Of a stretch of DNA of 34,401 nucleotides, positions 1-8,679 are shown piece after piece (the first letter of the stretch is position 1; each line of letters begins with the position of its first letter). The stretch is from SZUA-430 sp040381215. Lineage in GTDB: Bacteria; Pseudomonadota; Alphaproteobacteria; Micropepsales; Micropepsaceae. The notes under the pieces are model-generated. The model ran no database searches. It saw only the letters and a program-made list of their open reading frames with translations, and was not told the origin of the DNA. The stretch covers positions 1-34,401 of the forward strand of contig JBEIHO010000029.1 in NCBI GenBank assembly GCA_040381215.1, read 5' to 3'. A program made the translations under genes and the position numbers.

Positions 1-759
1 GACACGCTGACCTACGGCGTCGTCTTCAACCCCGACTGGTGGCCGGTTGGCCGCCTGGGCCTGTCGGTTGACCGCTGGGAAATCGAAGTCGCTCAGCCGA
101 TCGCTCTGCGCAGCATCGCCAACATCCTGAATGGATGTTTGACGGCTGGCGGCGCTTCGGTTCCGGGCAACGACTGTACGCTGGCTCCGCGCCAGGCCGA
201 CGGTCAGATCGACTTCGTGAACCAGACGCGTTCGAACGGCACGAGCTACTTCTCGGCTCAGGGTATCGACGTGAACCTGCGCTGGTCGGTTGACCTCGAC
301 GACACGGTCGGCCTGCCCGGCACGTTCGGCGTGGCCTCCCTGTACACGTGGACCGACAACTGGCAGTCGATCAACCCGACCGTCACGCCGGCCACGATCA
401 GCGAGTCGGTTGGCCTCCATGACGGTGGCATTGGTGGTGGTACGCCGGAGCACAAGGCTGCGACGAACTTCACCTACCAGGTTGATGACCTGAACTTCCT
501 GGTTCGCTGGACCTACTCCAGCGCCATGGACCAGGCTAGCTTCGGAACGACCGAAGTTGAAGCGTACAACCTGTACGACTTCGGCGGTTCGTGGGACATC
601 AACGGCAACCTGCTCTTCTCGTTCGGTGTGGAAAACATCTTCGACAAGCAGCCGCAGATGTTCGAAGACGCCCAGATCTTCGGCCAGTTCAACGTCGACG
701 GTTCGGCCCAGGATCAGCTTGGCCGCTCCTACCGGGTTGGTCTGACCTGGAAGAACTAA
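1..759 (+). CDS. TonB-dependent receptor, C-terminal part (5' truncated by window edge)
   Basis: The reading frame is open from base 1 to a TAA at 757-759, so the gene begins upstream of the window and only about 252 C-terminal residues are present. The protein should be an outer-membrane beta-barrel that imports large ligands using TonB energy. The visible part has alternating amphipathic strands rich in aromatic residues. The near-terminal block GVENIFDKQP and the closing strand SYRVGLTWKN are typical of this family; the final strand pairs with the first to close the barrel. The plug domain and TonB box lie outside the window. The substrate cannot be read from this fragment. An intrinsic terminator follows at 785-811, and the next gene encodes a TPR/2OG oxygenase protein, a neighbour often seen beside such receptors in related bacteria (from memory, not checked). 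Confidence 0.93.
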   Translation, partial: DTLTYGVVFNPDWWPVGRLGLSVDRWEIEVAQPIALRSIANILNGCLTAGGASVPGNDCTLAPRQADGQIDFVNQTRSNGTSYFSAQGIDVNLRWSVDLDDTVGLPGTFGVASLYTWTDNWQSINPTVTPATISESVGLHDGGIGGGTPEHKAATNFTYQVDDLNFLVRWTYSSAMDQASFGTTEVEAYNLYDFGGSWDINGNLLFSFGVENIFDKQPQMFEDAQIFGQFNVDGSAQDQLGRSYRVGLTWKN

Positions 760-784
760 TAGGACTCCAGACCTGACTAGTCAC

Positions 785-814
785 AACGGCGGCTCTATGA
801 TCCGCCGTTTTGCT
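785..814 (+). terminator. Intrinsic terminator of the TonB receptor gene
   Basis: AACGGCGG (785-792) pairs perfectly with CCGCCGTT (802-809) around a 9-base loop and is followed by a T-rich tail. It lies 26 bases after the receptor stop codon. It also overlaps the upstream ATG at 797 in the frame of the next gene, which argues for the later start at 863. Confidence 0.85.
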
Positions 815-862
815 TTGCACCCGCTGTCGCCTGCACATAGACTTGGGCGACCGGGTAATCTC

Positions 863-2683
863 ATGACAGTCAGCCAGAAAGAACTCGCCTCGGGATTGCA
901 AAGTGCCGTCCAGATGATCGGACGGGGCGAGGTGGCGGCTGCGTTGCAGATGCTGGACGGGCTGGCGCGGGCACTCCCGCCGCACCCCGATATTCTCCAG
1001 ATCCGCGGTGTTGCGTTGCGGCGGCTGGGACGCCTGGACGAGGCCATCGACCAGTTTCGCAAGTCACTGCGGCTGCACGAGGCGCAGCCGCATGTGCACA
1101 ACAACCTTGCCGGCGCGCTGCTCGCGGCGGGGCGCAGTGCCGACGCCGAAACCCACTTTCGGCGGGCGGTCACCCTGAAGCCCGACTACGCCGAGGCGAA
1201 GTATAATCTGGCCTTGCTGCGGCTGGATGATGACCCGGCCGCCGCGCGTGATCTTCTTCGTGGCGTCACGACGTCAAATCCTGGCTTCGCGCCAGCCTGG
1301 GAGGCGCTGTCGCTTGCCCTTGGCAAGCTGGATGACCGCGAGGGGGCTCTCGCGGCTGCGCGCAGGGCCGCGACGCAGGCCCCGGGATCTCATACAGCGC
1401 TTCACAATCTGGGACAGGCCGCAGCCGCGATGCGCGATCATGCGGGCGCCGAGCAAGCGTATCGTCGCTCCGTTCAACTGCAGCCCCGTTCGGATGCGGG
1501 ATGGCTCGGACTCGGCAGCGCCTTGCGCGCGCAGGAACGCAACGTTGACGCCGCGGGCGCGATGGAACAGGCGGTCGTCGCCAACCCGGCGAACGTCGAA
1601 GCACACCGGGTCCTGAATGAGCTGCTTTGGCAGACGGGCCAGGGACAGCGTTACCTGCAGTCCTATGCACAGGCCCTTGCGGCGCAGCCCGGCAATGATG
1701 CCCTCAGAGCTGAATTCGCTTCAAGCCTGGTCGGCATCATGCGGCCGGACGATGCGCTGTCGGTGCTGGAGCCGATGAGGCCGGACAGTCAACTGGCGGG
1801 GCACGTCGAGGACATACGCGCCCGCGCGCTCGCGATGATGGGTGATCACGCGCGCGCGCTCGCGCACCACGCCACCGCGGTCAAGTGCTGTCCCGGTGAC
1901 ACGATAATCGTGCGCAATGGCGTGGAGACGATGCTCAAGGCCGGGCGCCACGACGAAGCGCTGGCTGCTTGCGAGAAGAGCCTTGCTGGTGCGCCGTTCG
2001 ACCAGGGCCTGCTTGCGATGCTGAGCACGGCGCTGCGCCTTGCGGGCGATGAGCGACACCATGCGCTGGCCGATTTCCAATCGCTTGCCCGTGTGTTTAC
2101 GCTCGATCCGCCACCGGGCTTCTCGAGCATCGAAGACTTCAATCTTGCACTGGCTGAAGAACTGCGAAAGCTGCACACCACGCGCTTTCACCCTACCGAC
2201 CAGACGCTGCGCGGCGGCACACAGACCTTTGGTGCCCTGTTCGACCGCAGCGAGAAGCTGGTCGGTCTGCTCCGGGTACAGCTTGAAAAGGCCATTGCCA
2301 CCTATATCGGCGACATGCGCAGCGATGAGACCCATCCGCTCTTCAACCGCCGCCGGCGCAGCTTCGGGTTCTCGGGCTCGTGGTCGGTTCGTCTTTCAGA
2401 GGGCGGCTTCCACACCAATCACTTTCATCCCAAGGGCTGGATCAGTTCGGCCTATTACGTGAAAGTGCCCGATGAAGCGCAGGACGAGATCGGCAAGCCC
2501 GGGTGGTTCAAGCTCGGTGAAACCAATCTTGACCTGGGCACCCGGGACCAGATTGCCCGCCATGTGCAGCCCCGTTCTGGCTGCCTTGTTCTCTTCCCGT
2601 CCTATTTCTGGCACGGCACGGTCCCGTTCAATACGCGCGACGAGCGAATTACGGTCGCCTTTGACGTCGTTCCTGTTGCATAA
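863..2683 (+). CDS. TPR-repeat protein with C-terminal 2OG-Fe(II) oxygenase domain
   Basis: 606 residues. The first roughly 400 residues are tetratricopeptide repeats (for example the segment HNNLAGALLAAGRSADAETH), a protein-binding scaffold. The C-terminal roughly 200 residues resemble the putative 2OG-Fe(II) oxygenase family Pfam 2OG-FeII_Oxy_5. A His cluster HTNHFHPKGW (H517, H520, H522) sits before a Y-Y-V strand, a distal His is found in YFWHGTVPF (H584), and a late Arg could bind 2-oxoglutarate. The expected role is hydroxylation of a bound protein or small molecule; the substrate is unknown. There is no signal peptide, so it is probably cytoplasmic. I chose ATG 863 rather than 797 because the earlier ATG lies inside the terminator hairpin of the preceding gene. 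Its position directly behind a TonB receptor suggests a functional link, but that is inference. Confidence 0.85.
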   Translation: MTVSQKELASGLQSAVQMIGRGEVAAALQMLDGLARALPPHPDILQIRGVALRRLGRLDEAIDQFRKSLRLHEAQPHVHNNLAGALLAAGRSADAETHFRRAVTLKPDYAEAKYNLALLRLDDDPAAARDLLRGVTTSNPGFAPAWEALSLALGKLDDREGALAAARRAATQAPGSHTALHNLGQAAAAMRDHAGAEQAYRRSVQLQPRSDAGWLGLGSALRAQERNVDAAGAMEQAVVANPANVEAHRVLNELLWQTGQGQRYLQSYAQALAAQPGNDALRAEFASSLVGIMRPDDALSVLEPMRPDSQLAGHVEDIRARALAMMGDHARALAHHATAVKCCPGDTIIVRNGVETMLKAGRHDEALAACEKSLAGAPFDQGLLAMLSTALRLAGDERHHALADFQSLARVFTLDPPPGFSSIEDFNLALAEELRKLHTTRFHPTDQTLRGGTQTFGALFDRSEKLVGLLRVQLEKAIATYIGDMRSDETHPLFNRRRRSFGFSGSWSVRLSEGGFHTNHFHPKGWISSAYYVKVPDEAQDEIGKPGWFKLGETNLDLGTRDQIARHVQPRSGCLVLFPSYFWHGTVPFNTRDERITVAFDVVPVA

Positions 2684-2971
2684 GTTTCTTCGCGCCTGCA
2701 TTATCTTCGTCCGAGCGCGCGAGGGTTAAGCTAAGCCCTTATAGTTAATAGGGTTCGCGCAGGGCACTCGCCCTCCCCGGGCTGTAGCGGTCAGGCCACA
2801 CGGCGGCCCGATTCATCCAACGGATCGCTCAGTAATGCAATTAGGCGCTGTACCTGTGTGGCCCGCGAGCATAGTCTCCTTGCGAGGCTTCTCAGGGTTT
2901 TTGGTCAGGTCCTGTCCGGACCGGTCCGTTTGGGTAGCAGTTATAAGAGACGGCTAAGAGCGAGGGGTATT

Positions 2972-4015
2972 ATGGAGTTCAAGAAGGTTTTGATTGGCGC
3001 GGCATCGGCACTCGTGCTGTCCGCTGGGGTGGCGCAGGCTGGGTACGACCGCGACGGTTGGTACTTCGGTCTCGAAGCTGGCGTTGTGAATGTTGCTGAC
3101 ACCGCCGTCGCCGTGACGACGTCGGGCGGCACACGCGCGTTGGACCTGGATGGCGGCATCGCCATGCTCGGTACCTTCGGTTACGCGCTGTCTGACTCCA
3201 ACTGGCGCATCGAAGGTGAGCTCGGCAACCGTTTCAATGACGGCCCGGCCATCATCACATCGTGCGCGGGCTTGACCGTTCCGGTTTGCTCGTCGAACGT
3301 TCCCGAGCTGACCGAGTGGACCTACATGGTCAACGCGGTTTACGACTTCAAGTTCAGCTCCGAGCGTTTCGGCCTGAGCCTGGGCGCTGGCGTCGGTATG
3401 GACAACGCCCGCCTCGAGTTCGTCGGCGTCACGCCGGCGCCGGGCGTCGATGACAGCGACTGGAAGTTTGCCGCACAGGGCATCGTCGGTGCGACGTACC
3501 GCCTGTCGCAGCACTGGGACTTGATGGCGAACTACCGCTACCTGTTCGTCAACGAGCCGGAGCTGTACCAGACCGCCGAAGTCGAGATGACGAAGCACAC
3601 GTTCACGATCGGCGTGCGTTATGGCTACAACGAACCGCCGGCCGAGGCCCCGGTTGTTGTTCCGCCGCCGCCGCCGCCGGCAGCGCCGAAGCAGTTCATC
3701 GTGTTCTTCGGTTACAACAAGTGCAACATCACGGCTGAAGCCGATGCGGTTCTCTCTGAAGCCGCCGCGGCTGCCAAGTCGAGCGGTAGCGCTTCGGTCC
3801 GCATCGTCGGTCACACCGACACGTCGGGCTCGGCTGCCTACAACCAGAAGCTCTCTGAGTGCCGCGCCAATGCGGCCAAGACGAACCTGGCTGGCAAGGG
3901 CGTCGCTGAAGGTTCCATCTCGACCTCGGGCAAGGGTGAAGCCGAGCTCATGGTGCAGACGGGCGACGGGGTGAAGGAACCCCAGAACCGCCGCGCCACG
4001 GTCGACCTGCAGTAA
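2972..4015 (+). CDS. OmpA-family outer-membrane protein, paralog 1 of 5
   Basis: 347 residues. Residues 1-23 are a signal peptide ending AQA. Residues 24-220 are an 8-strand-type beta-barrel beginning GWYFGLEAG, and 222-240 are a Pro-rich linker. Residues 241-347 form an OmpA-like peptidoglycan-binding domain (FIVFFGYNK, GHTDTSGS, then EPQNRRATVDL). D283 and R298 are 15 residues apart, the spacing of the diaminopimelate-binding Asp and Arg of E. coli OmpA. The protein should tie the outer membrane to the cell wall. ATG 2972 is preferred over the upstream start at 2858 because it gives a clean signal peptide and has GAGGGG just upstream. Cys98/Cys106 lie in a predicted surface loop. Cys251/Cys297 in the OmpA domain are not shared by the other paralogs. 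Confidence 0.93.
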   Translation: MEFKKVLIGAASALVLSAGVAQAGYDRDGWYFGLEAGVVNVADTAVAVTTSGGTRALDLDGGIAMLGTFGYALSDSNWRIEGELGNRFNDGPAIITSCAGLTVPVCSSNVPELTEWTYMVNAVYDFKFSSERFGLSLGAGVGMDNARLEFVGVTPAPGVDDSDWKFAAQGIVGATYRLSQHWDLMANYRYLFVNEPELYQTAEVEMTKHTFTIGVRYGYNEPPAEAPVVVPPPPPPAAPKQFIVFFGYNKCNITAEADAVLSEAAAAAKSSGSASVRIVGHTDTSGSAAYNQKLSECRANAAKTNLAGKGVAEGSISTSGKGEAELMVQTGDGVKEPQNRRATVDLQ

Positions 4016-4041
4016 CAGTCGAACGAAAGCCTTGAATACGG

Positions 4042-4073
4042 AAAGGGCGAGCCCGGCGGGCTCGCCCTTTTCG
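4042..4073 (+). terminator. Intrinsic terminator after OmpA paralog 1
   Basis: A perfect 13-bp stem (4042-4054 with 4058-4070) with a 3-base loop, starting with AAAGGGCGAGCCC and ending in a T-run. It is among the strongest hairpins in the window and isolates paralog 1 from paralog 2. Confidence 0.92.
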
Positions 4074-4238
4074 CGTTTGAGCGCCACACACTGGCGCTGC
4101 ATCCCGCTTCCGGCCCGTGACCTGCCAGTTGTGTGACACGGGTTGTTTACGCGGTATTAAGCCTAATCGGGTCACAAAGCTCCTTGATGCGAGAGGTGCG
4201 CGCGCGCGTGCCGGTTTCAGAGGGGTTTCACAGTCGCG

Positions 4239-5324
4239 ATGAATACGAGAACCACGCTGCTTGCGGGCGTCGCCCTGCTTGCCATGCCTGCACATGCTGA
4301 TGCTGCGCAGTTGAGAGGCACTTATGCTTCGGTCGAGGCCGGCGGCAGCTGGGTGCGCAACGAGAATTTCTCTCTGGAGGAGGTCACCACGTCCTCCTTG
4401 TCGAGCGCGATCGACTACCAGGCCTTCATCAACACGTTCGACACCGGCTGGGCCGTGTTCGGCAGTGTCGGCTACGCGTTCGAGAGCGGCATCCGCACCG
4501 AACTCGAGCTGGGCTATCGCATGAACAATGCAATCCAGGACGGCACGGGCTCGACGATCCATACCGACGGCGAGTTGCGCGAATTCACGATCATGGCCAA
4601 TGCGCTGTATGACATCGACCTGACGGATGACCTGTCGGTCAGCCTCGGCGCCGGTGTCGGCGTCGATCGCGCGCGCTTCACGATCCCCTGCGCGTGTCTT
4701 GACGAGGATTCCTGGAGCTTTGCCTACCAGGGCATCGCCGGCCTGAACTATGCGCTGGGTTCTCAGACGCAGCTGTTCGTGAACTATCGCTATCTGCAGG
4801 TCCAGGCGCCCGAGTACAACTGGTTCACCGAAGGAACACCGGGAACGGATCGCCGGGTTCTCTTCCTCGGCGACCTGAACAAGCACGCCGTCACGCTGGG
4901 CATTCGCTATGCGTTCAGCGGGCAGACGCCGCCGCCGGTGGCGCCGCCGCCCGTGGTCGAGCCGCCTGTCGTTCCGCCAGCCCCGCCGCCGGCCGTCGAG
5001 CAGTTCGTGGTGTTCTTCGGCTACAACAAGGCCAACGTCACCTCCGAGGCCATGCAGGTCATCACGGATGCCGCGCGCGTGGCGAAGGAAACAGGCTCGG
5101 CGTCGATCCTGATCGTCGGCCATACCGACAGCTCGGGCTCCGACACGTACAACGAAGCCCTGTCGCAGCGTCGCGCCTCGGCCGTCAAGGCGGCACTGGT
5201 CGACCTTGGCATCGAGGAAGGCAAGATCTCGGCCACCGGCAAGGGCGAGAGCGAACTCATCGTCAAGACGGGCGATGGCGTGAAGGAACCGCAGAACCGA
5301 CGCGCGACGATCGACCTGAAGTGA
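4239..5324 (+). CDS. OmpA-family outer-membrane protein, paralog 2 of 5
   Basis: 361 residues. Signal peptide about 1-22, barrel from about 24 to 226, a long Pro-rich linker (229-253), and an OmpA domain from about 255 to 361. D297 and R312 keep the 15-residue spacing of the peptidoglycan-binding pair. The barrel repeats the family layout seen in the neighbours (GYAFESG, LELGYR, FTIMANALYD, YQGIAGLN, VNYRYL). Cys151 and Cys153 form a CxC in a predicted extracellular loop. ATG 4239 gives a good signal peptide; a GAGGGG stretch lies about 12 bases upstream, a rather long spacing. The stop codon is only 7 bases before the next paralog, so the two are very probably co-transcribed. Confidence 0.93.
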   Translation: MNTRTTLLAGVALLAMPAHADAAQLRGTYASVEAGGSWVRNENFSLEEVTTSSLSSAIDYQAFINTFDTGWAVFGSVGYAFESGIRTELELGYRMNNAIQDGTGSTIHTDGELREFTIMANALYDIDLTDDLSVSLGAGVGVDRARFTIPCACLDEDSWSFAYQGIAGLNYALGSQTQLFVNYRYLQVQAPEYNWFTEGTPGTDRRVLFLGDLNKHAVTLGIRYAFSGQTPPPVAPPPVVEPPVVPPAPPPAVEQFVVFFGYNKANVTSEAMQVITDAARVAKETGSASILIVGHTDSSGSDTYNEALSQRRASAVKAALVDLGIEEGKISATGKGESELIVKTGDGVKEPQNRRATIDLK

Positions 5325-5331
5325 GGATGAA

Positions 5332-6027
5332 ATGAGAAACCTGCTGCTTTCGGGCACGGCCCTGACATTGCTTGCTTCTGCGGCGCACGCGAGTGCGCTG
5401 CGGGGCAGCTACGCGTCGATTGAAGCCGGCGCCACCTGGTTCCACCCGGAGCAGGTTGCGCAAACCACGACCTATACCTATACCGTTCCCACTCCGTCGA
5501 CCTGGGCCGTGTATGAAACCGAGTTCGTGACCGGCTGGGCTGTTCTTGGCAGCGTCGGGCATGCCTTTGACAGCGGCGTTCGTGCCGAGCTTGAACTGGG
5601 CTATCGCCAGAACGATCTCAATCGCCTGCGGGACGGCTCAGGGTCCACCCTGCCCGCCGGCGGCGAGTTCAGCTCGTTCACGATCATGGCCAATGCGCTC
5701 TATGATTTCGATGTCTCGAGCCAGTTGAGCTTGAGCGTCGGCCTTGGCGTCGGTGTCGAGGAGGCGAGGCTTGCGATCGAGCAACTCGGCTTCGAGGACG
5801 CGACGTGGCAGGTTGCCTATCAGGGCATCGTTGGCGCCAACTACAATGTGTCTGATCGTGCGCAGCTGTTCGTGAATTACCGCTACCTGCAAACCCAGCG
5901 CCCGGACTACCCCGCGCACCTGGACAGCGTCGCGGGCGAGAACCAGCTCACGCAATTCCTGCAGGACCTCAACAGGCATACGGTGACCGTGGGCCTTCGC
6001 TATGGCCTGTGGGGCGCCTCCCGTTAG
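5332..6027 (+). CDS. Outer-membrane beta-barrel protein, OmpA paralog 3 of 5 lacking the OmpA domain
   Basis: 231 residues. Signal peptide about 1-20, then a barrel closely matching paralog 2 (LRGSYASIEAGATW, GHAFDSG, LELGYRQND, FTIMANALYDFD, VNYRYLQTQ). It stops right after the last barrel strand (TVTVGLRYGLWGASR), where the paralogs continue into a Pro-rich linker and peptidoglycan-binding domain. No remnant of that domain is visible before the terminator that follows, so this is a clean loss or an ancestral barrel-only form rather than a fresh frameshift. The start lies 7 bases after the paralog 2 stop, and GAGGATG overlapping that stop acts as ribosome binding site, which suggests translational coupling. 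It should insert in the outer membrane without anchoring the cell wall. Confidence 0.9.
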   Translation: MRNLLLSGTALTLLASAAHASALRGSYASIEAGATWFHPEQVAQTTTYTYTVPTPSTWAVYETEFVTGWAVLGSVGHAFDSGVRAELELGYRQNDLNRLRDGSGSTLPAGGEFSSFTIMANALYDFDVSSQLSLSVGLGVGVEEARLAIEQLGFEDATWQVAYQGIVGANYNVSDRAQLFVNYRYLQTQRPDYPAHLDSVAGENQLTQFLQDLNRHTVTVGLRYGLWGASR

Positions 6028-6050
6028 TCAACGCCTGAACAAATTCCTGT

Positions 6051-6084
6051 CGCCCGGCGGACGTGATGTCCGGCCGGGCGATTT
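6051..6084 (+). terminator. Intrinsic terminator after OmpA paralog 3
   Basis: CGCCCGGC-GGAC pairs with GTCC-GGCCGGGCG (one bulged base) around GTGAT, followed by ATTTCGTTT. It closes the paralog 2-3 operon. The rest of the 6028-6331 gap holds no gene. A TTGACA hexamer at 6235-6240 has no convincing -10 partner. Confidence 0.8.
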
Positions 6085-6331
6085 CGTTTGGGCAAGGATG
6101 GCCTGACAAGTGATTCGTGCCCGGATCTGCGCGCGAAGGCAGCAACCAAGGGTCGAGACGCGCGCGGTGCGGTCGATGCGCGTGCCGATTTTCTCGCAGT
6201 TTTTCTGCTTATCCACACATCCAAATCCTTGCATTTGACAACGGCGCATACCGGATGCACCCACGCGAACAGCTGTGCCGGAAAGACCAAGAACGTCTAC
6301 GGCAACAGAAAATCACGTAAGGGGTGTTCAT

Positions 6332-7405
6332 ATGTCGTTGAGGAAGATCCTGCTGGGCGCACTGTGTGCGGCAGCAGCATGCGCGCCGTCCGTGGCCGCA
6401 ACCGCCGAAGGGTGGTATATCGGGCTCGAAGCCGGAGCGAACTGGGTCGATGACTGGGCATCCGTGGCGACGCCGCGCGGCGGCACTGCCGGTGCTGCAG
6501 AGGCTTCGTTCGATACGGGCCTGTCGGCCCTTGGCACCGTGGGTTACGCGTTTCGCGGCAATCTTCGCGGCGAACTGGAACTTGGCTTTCGCGAGAACGA
6601 ATTGTCGGCAACGACACCCGGCGCCCTGCTGTGGGACGAAGGTCGGCTTCGCGAGCTCACCGCTATGGCCAACGTGCTCTATGACCTCGACCTGACAGAC
6701 CGGATTTTCCTGTCCCTGGGCGCGGGCGCGGGTGCAGATCGCGCCGAGGTCAGCGACCGCCGCGCGGGCGCCCTGTATTCGCAGGAGGACTGGAACCTCG
6801 CCTACCAGGGCATTGCAGGGCTGAACTTCGCCCTCGGCGGCCGGGCGTCGGCCTTCCTGAATTACCGCTACCTGCGCGTGGGTAACCCCGCTTTCGACAT
6901 GCGCGAGCAATATGCAGGCTCGACCGCGTCGCTGCAGCCTTACGGGCTGGAGGGGGACGATTTCGCGAAGCATTCGGTGACGGCGGGCTTGCGGTATTCG
7001 TTGAACGATCCCGGGCCGGGCATGCCTGACATGACCGAGCCTGTGGTGCCTCCGCCTGTCGAGCCCGGTGCCCCTGCCCGCCAGTTCATCGTGTTCTTCG
7101 GCTTCAACAAGTACAACCTCACCTCAGCCGGGCTTCGGATTGTCGAAGAGGCCGTGCGGGCGGCGAAGGAAACCGGCAGCGCGACCGTGCTGATCACCGG
7201 CCATACCGATACCGTCGGGTCGCCGGACTATAACCAGCGCCTGTCCATGCGCCGGGCGAATTCGGTGAAGTCCGAACTCGTGCGCCAGGGGATTTCGGCC
7301 GCTGCTATTTCTGCGACAGGCAAGGGAGAACTGGAACTTCTGGTTCAGACCAACGACAACGTGAAAGAGCCTCAGAACCGTCGCGCTACGATTGATATTA
7401 ACTGA
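6332..7405 (+). CDS. OmpA-family outer-membrane protein, paralog 4 of 5
   Basis: 357 residues. Signal peptide about 1-25, barrel from GWYIGLEAGANW to about residue 224, linker 226-249 (acidic and Pro-rich), OmpA domain 250-357. D293 and R308 form the conserved pair 15 residues apart; the tail is EPQNRRATIDIN. ATG 6332 was chosen over 6275 because TAAGGGG lies 7 bases upstream and the upstream extension would bury the signal peptide. No cysteine pair occurs in the predicted barrel loops, unlike paralogs 1, 2 and 5. It has its own upstream gap and its own terminator, so it is probably a separate transcription unit. Confidence 0.92.
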   Translation: MSLRKILLGALCAAAACAPSVAATAEGWYIGLEAGANWVDDWASVATPRGGTAGAAEASFDTGLSALGTVGYAFRGNLRGELELGFRENELSATTPGALLWDEGRLRELTAMANVLYDLDLTDRIFLSLGAGAGADRAEVSDRRAGALYSQEDWNLAYQGIAGLNFALGGRASAFLNYRYLRVGNPAFDMREQYAGSTASLQPYGLEGDDFAKHSVTAGLRYSLNDPGPGMPDMTEPVVPPPVEPGAPARQFIVFFGFNKYNLTSAGLRIVEEAVRAAKETGSATVLITGHTDTVGSPDYNQRLSMRRANSVKSELVRQGISAAAISATGKGELELLVQTNDNVKEPQNRRATIDIN

Positions 7406-7436
7406 ACGGCATCAGGCTTTACCTCGTGTTTTCGGG

Positions 7437-7471
7437 ATGGGCAGCCCTCGTGGCTGCCCATTGCATTTTGG
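7437..7471 (+). terminator. Intrinsic terminator after OmpA paralog 4
   Basis: ATGGGCAGCC (7437-7446) pairs perfectly with GGCTGCCCAT (7452-7461) around CTCGT; the tail TGCATTTTG is T-rich. Confidence 0.85.
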
Positions 7472-7618
7472 GCACACATGACCCCGATATTGCAGAACTC
7501 TCCGTTCCGTAATTGACGCGGTTCGGGGTTTGACGGCTCAGTTCGACCCAACGGGCCCCTGGCCGCTGGCGACCGCAAGGTCGGGAGTCGGCGTCGCAGG
7601 TGCCGCTGGGAGAACAAC

Positions 7619-8653
7619 ATGCTCAAGAATTCACTTTTGGCGTCGGCGCTGGCCTTGTCGGCGTATGCGCTGTCGGCTTCGGCCGAAGCTGGCCATGCCC
7701 ACCAGGGCTGGTACATCGGGATCGAAGCGGGTGCGACGTGGATCCAGGATGCCGACGTCAGCGCCTCCGGCACGGTTCAACCTGTCGAAGTGGAATTCGA
7801 TGACGGGATCGCCCTGTTCGGCGAGGTTGGCTATCGCTGGGAGAACAACTGGCGCGTCGCTTTCGAGCTGGGGCTCAGGGAGAATGACGCAGACTGTTTT
7901 CGTGTTGGCGTCGCCTGCCAGGCCAACGTGCTGGATGACATCACGCAAGTCAGCCAGATGGTCAACGTGATCCATGACATTCCTCTCGCCGAGACGACGA
8001 CACTGTCGGTCGGGCTTGGCATTGGCGGCGCCTTCGTCGACGTCGATGGACGCAACTGGCGCGATGACAGCGACTATGTGTTTGCCGGCCAGGCGCTGTT
8101 CCAGCTGTCGCAGGCGCTGACCGAGGACGTGGACCTGGTCGTGTCCTATCGTTTCATGACGCTTGAGGACCCCAATTTCCGCCAGGCGACCTATGGCCGG
8201 CTCGAGATCGATACCGAGACGCATACCGTTTCGGTCGGTCTCAGCTTCGACCTGCAGGCGGACGTCGCGGCCGCGCCTGAGGTTGTTGCATCGGCTCCGC
8301 CGCCGGCGGCGCCGGCCCCGGCACCCAAGCAGTTCATCGTGTTCTTTGCCTACAACAAGGCAAGCCTGACGCGCGAAGGTCTTGATATCGTCCGTGAGGC
8401 TGCTGCGACGGCGATGCAGCAGGGCTTCGTGACGATCCTGGTCACAGGGCATACCGATACATCGGGCTCGAATGCCTATAACCAGGCGCTGTCCGAGCGA
8501 CGCGCCGACAGCGTGAAGAAGGCGCTGGTGGCGCAGGGCATCCCGGCGGCCGGCATCCAGGCCAGCGGCAAGGGCGAGACTGTCCTGGCCATTCAAACCT
8601 CCGACATGGAGAAGGAACCCCGCAACCGCCGCGCCGAGATCAACCTCAACTGA
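7619..8653 (+). CDS. OmpA-family outer-membrane protein, paralog 5 of 5
   Basis: 344 residues. Signal peptide about 1-24 (ending SAEA), barrel starting GWYIGIEAGATW, Ala/Pro linker about 217-237, OmpA domain 238-344. D280 and R295 keep the peptidoglycan-binding spacing. It is the most divergent of the five: FFAYNK replaces FFGYNK, the tail is EPRNRRAEINLN, and the strand order matches but with few identities to paralogs 2 and 3. Cys93 and Cys100 lie in a predicted surface loop. GGGAG lies a few bases before ATG 7619. The gene ends in a strong bidirectional terminator shared with the convergent gene. Confidence 0.92.
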   Translation: MLKNSLLASALALSAYALSASAEAGHAHQGWYIGIEAGATWIQDADVSASGTVQPVEVEFDDGIALFGEVGYRWENNWRVAFELGLRENDADCFRVGVACQANVLDDITQVSQMVNVIHDIPLAETTTLSVGLGIGGAFVDVDGRNWRDDSDYVFAGQALFQLSQALTEDVDLVVSYRFMTLEDPNFRQATYGRLEIDTETHTVSVGLSFDLQADVAAAPEVVASAPPPAAPAPAPKQFIVFFAYNKASLTREGLDIVREAAATAMQQGFVTILVTGHTDTSGSNAYNQALSERRADSVKKALVAQGIPAAGIQASGKGETVLAIQTSDMEKEPRNRRAEINLN

Positions 8654-8679
8654 GGAACGCCGCGCGGTCGGGCATGAAA

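Noticed and set aside
797..862. Upstream start for the TPR/oxygenase gene
   Set aside because: The ATG lies within the terminator hairpin of the preceding gene.
2954..5357. Two long minus-strand frames opposite OmpA paralogs 1 and 2
   Set aside because: They mirror the conserved porin genes and lack ribosome binding sites or domains.
6235..6240. TTGACA resembling a perfect -35 box before OmpA paralog 4
   Set aside because: No -10-like hexamer at 16-18 bases downstream.
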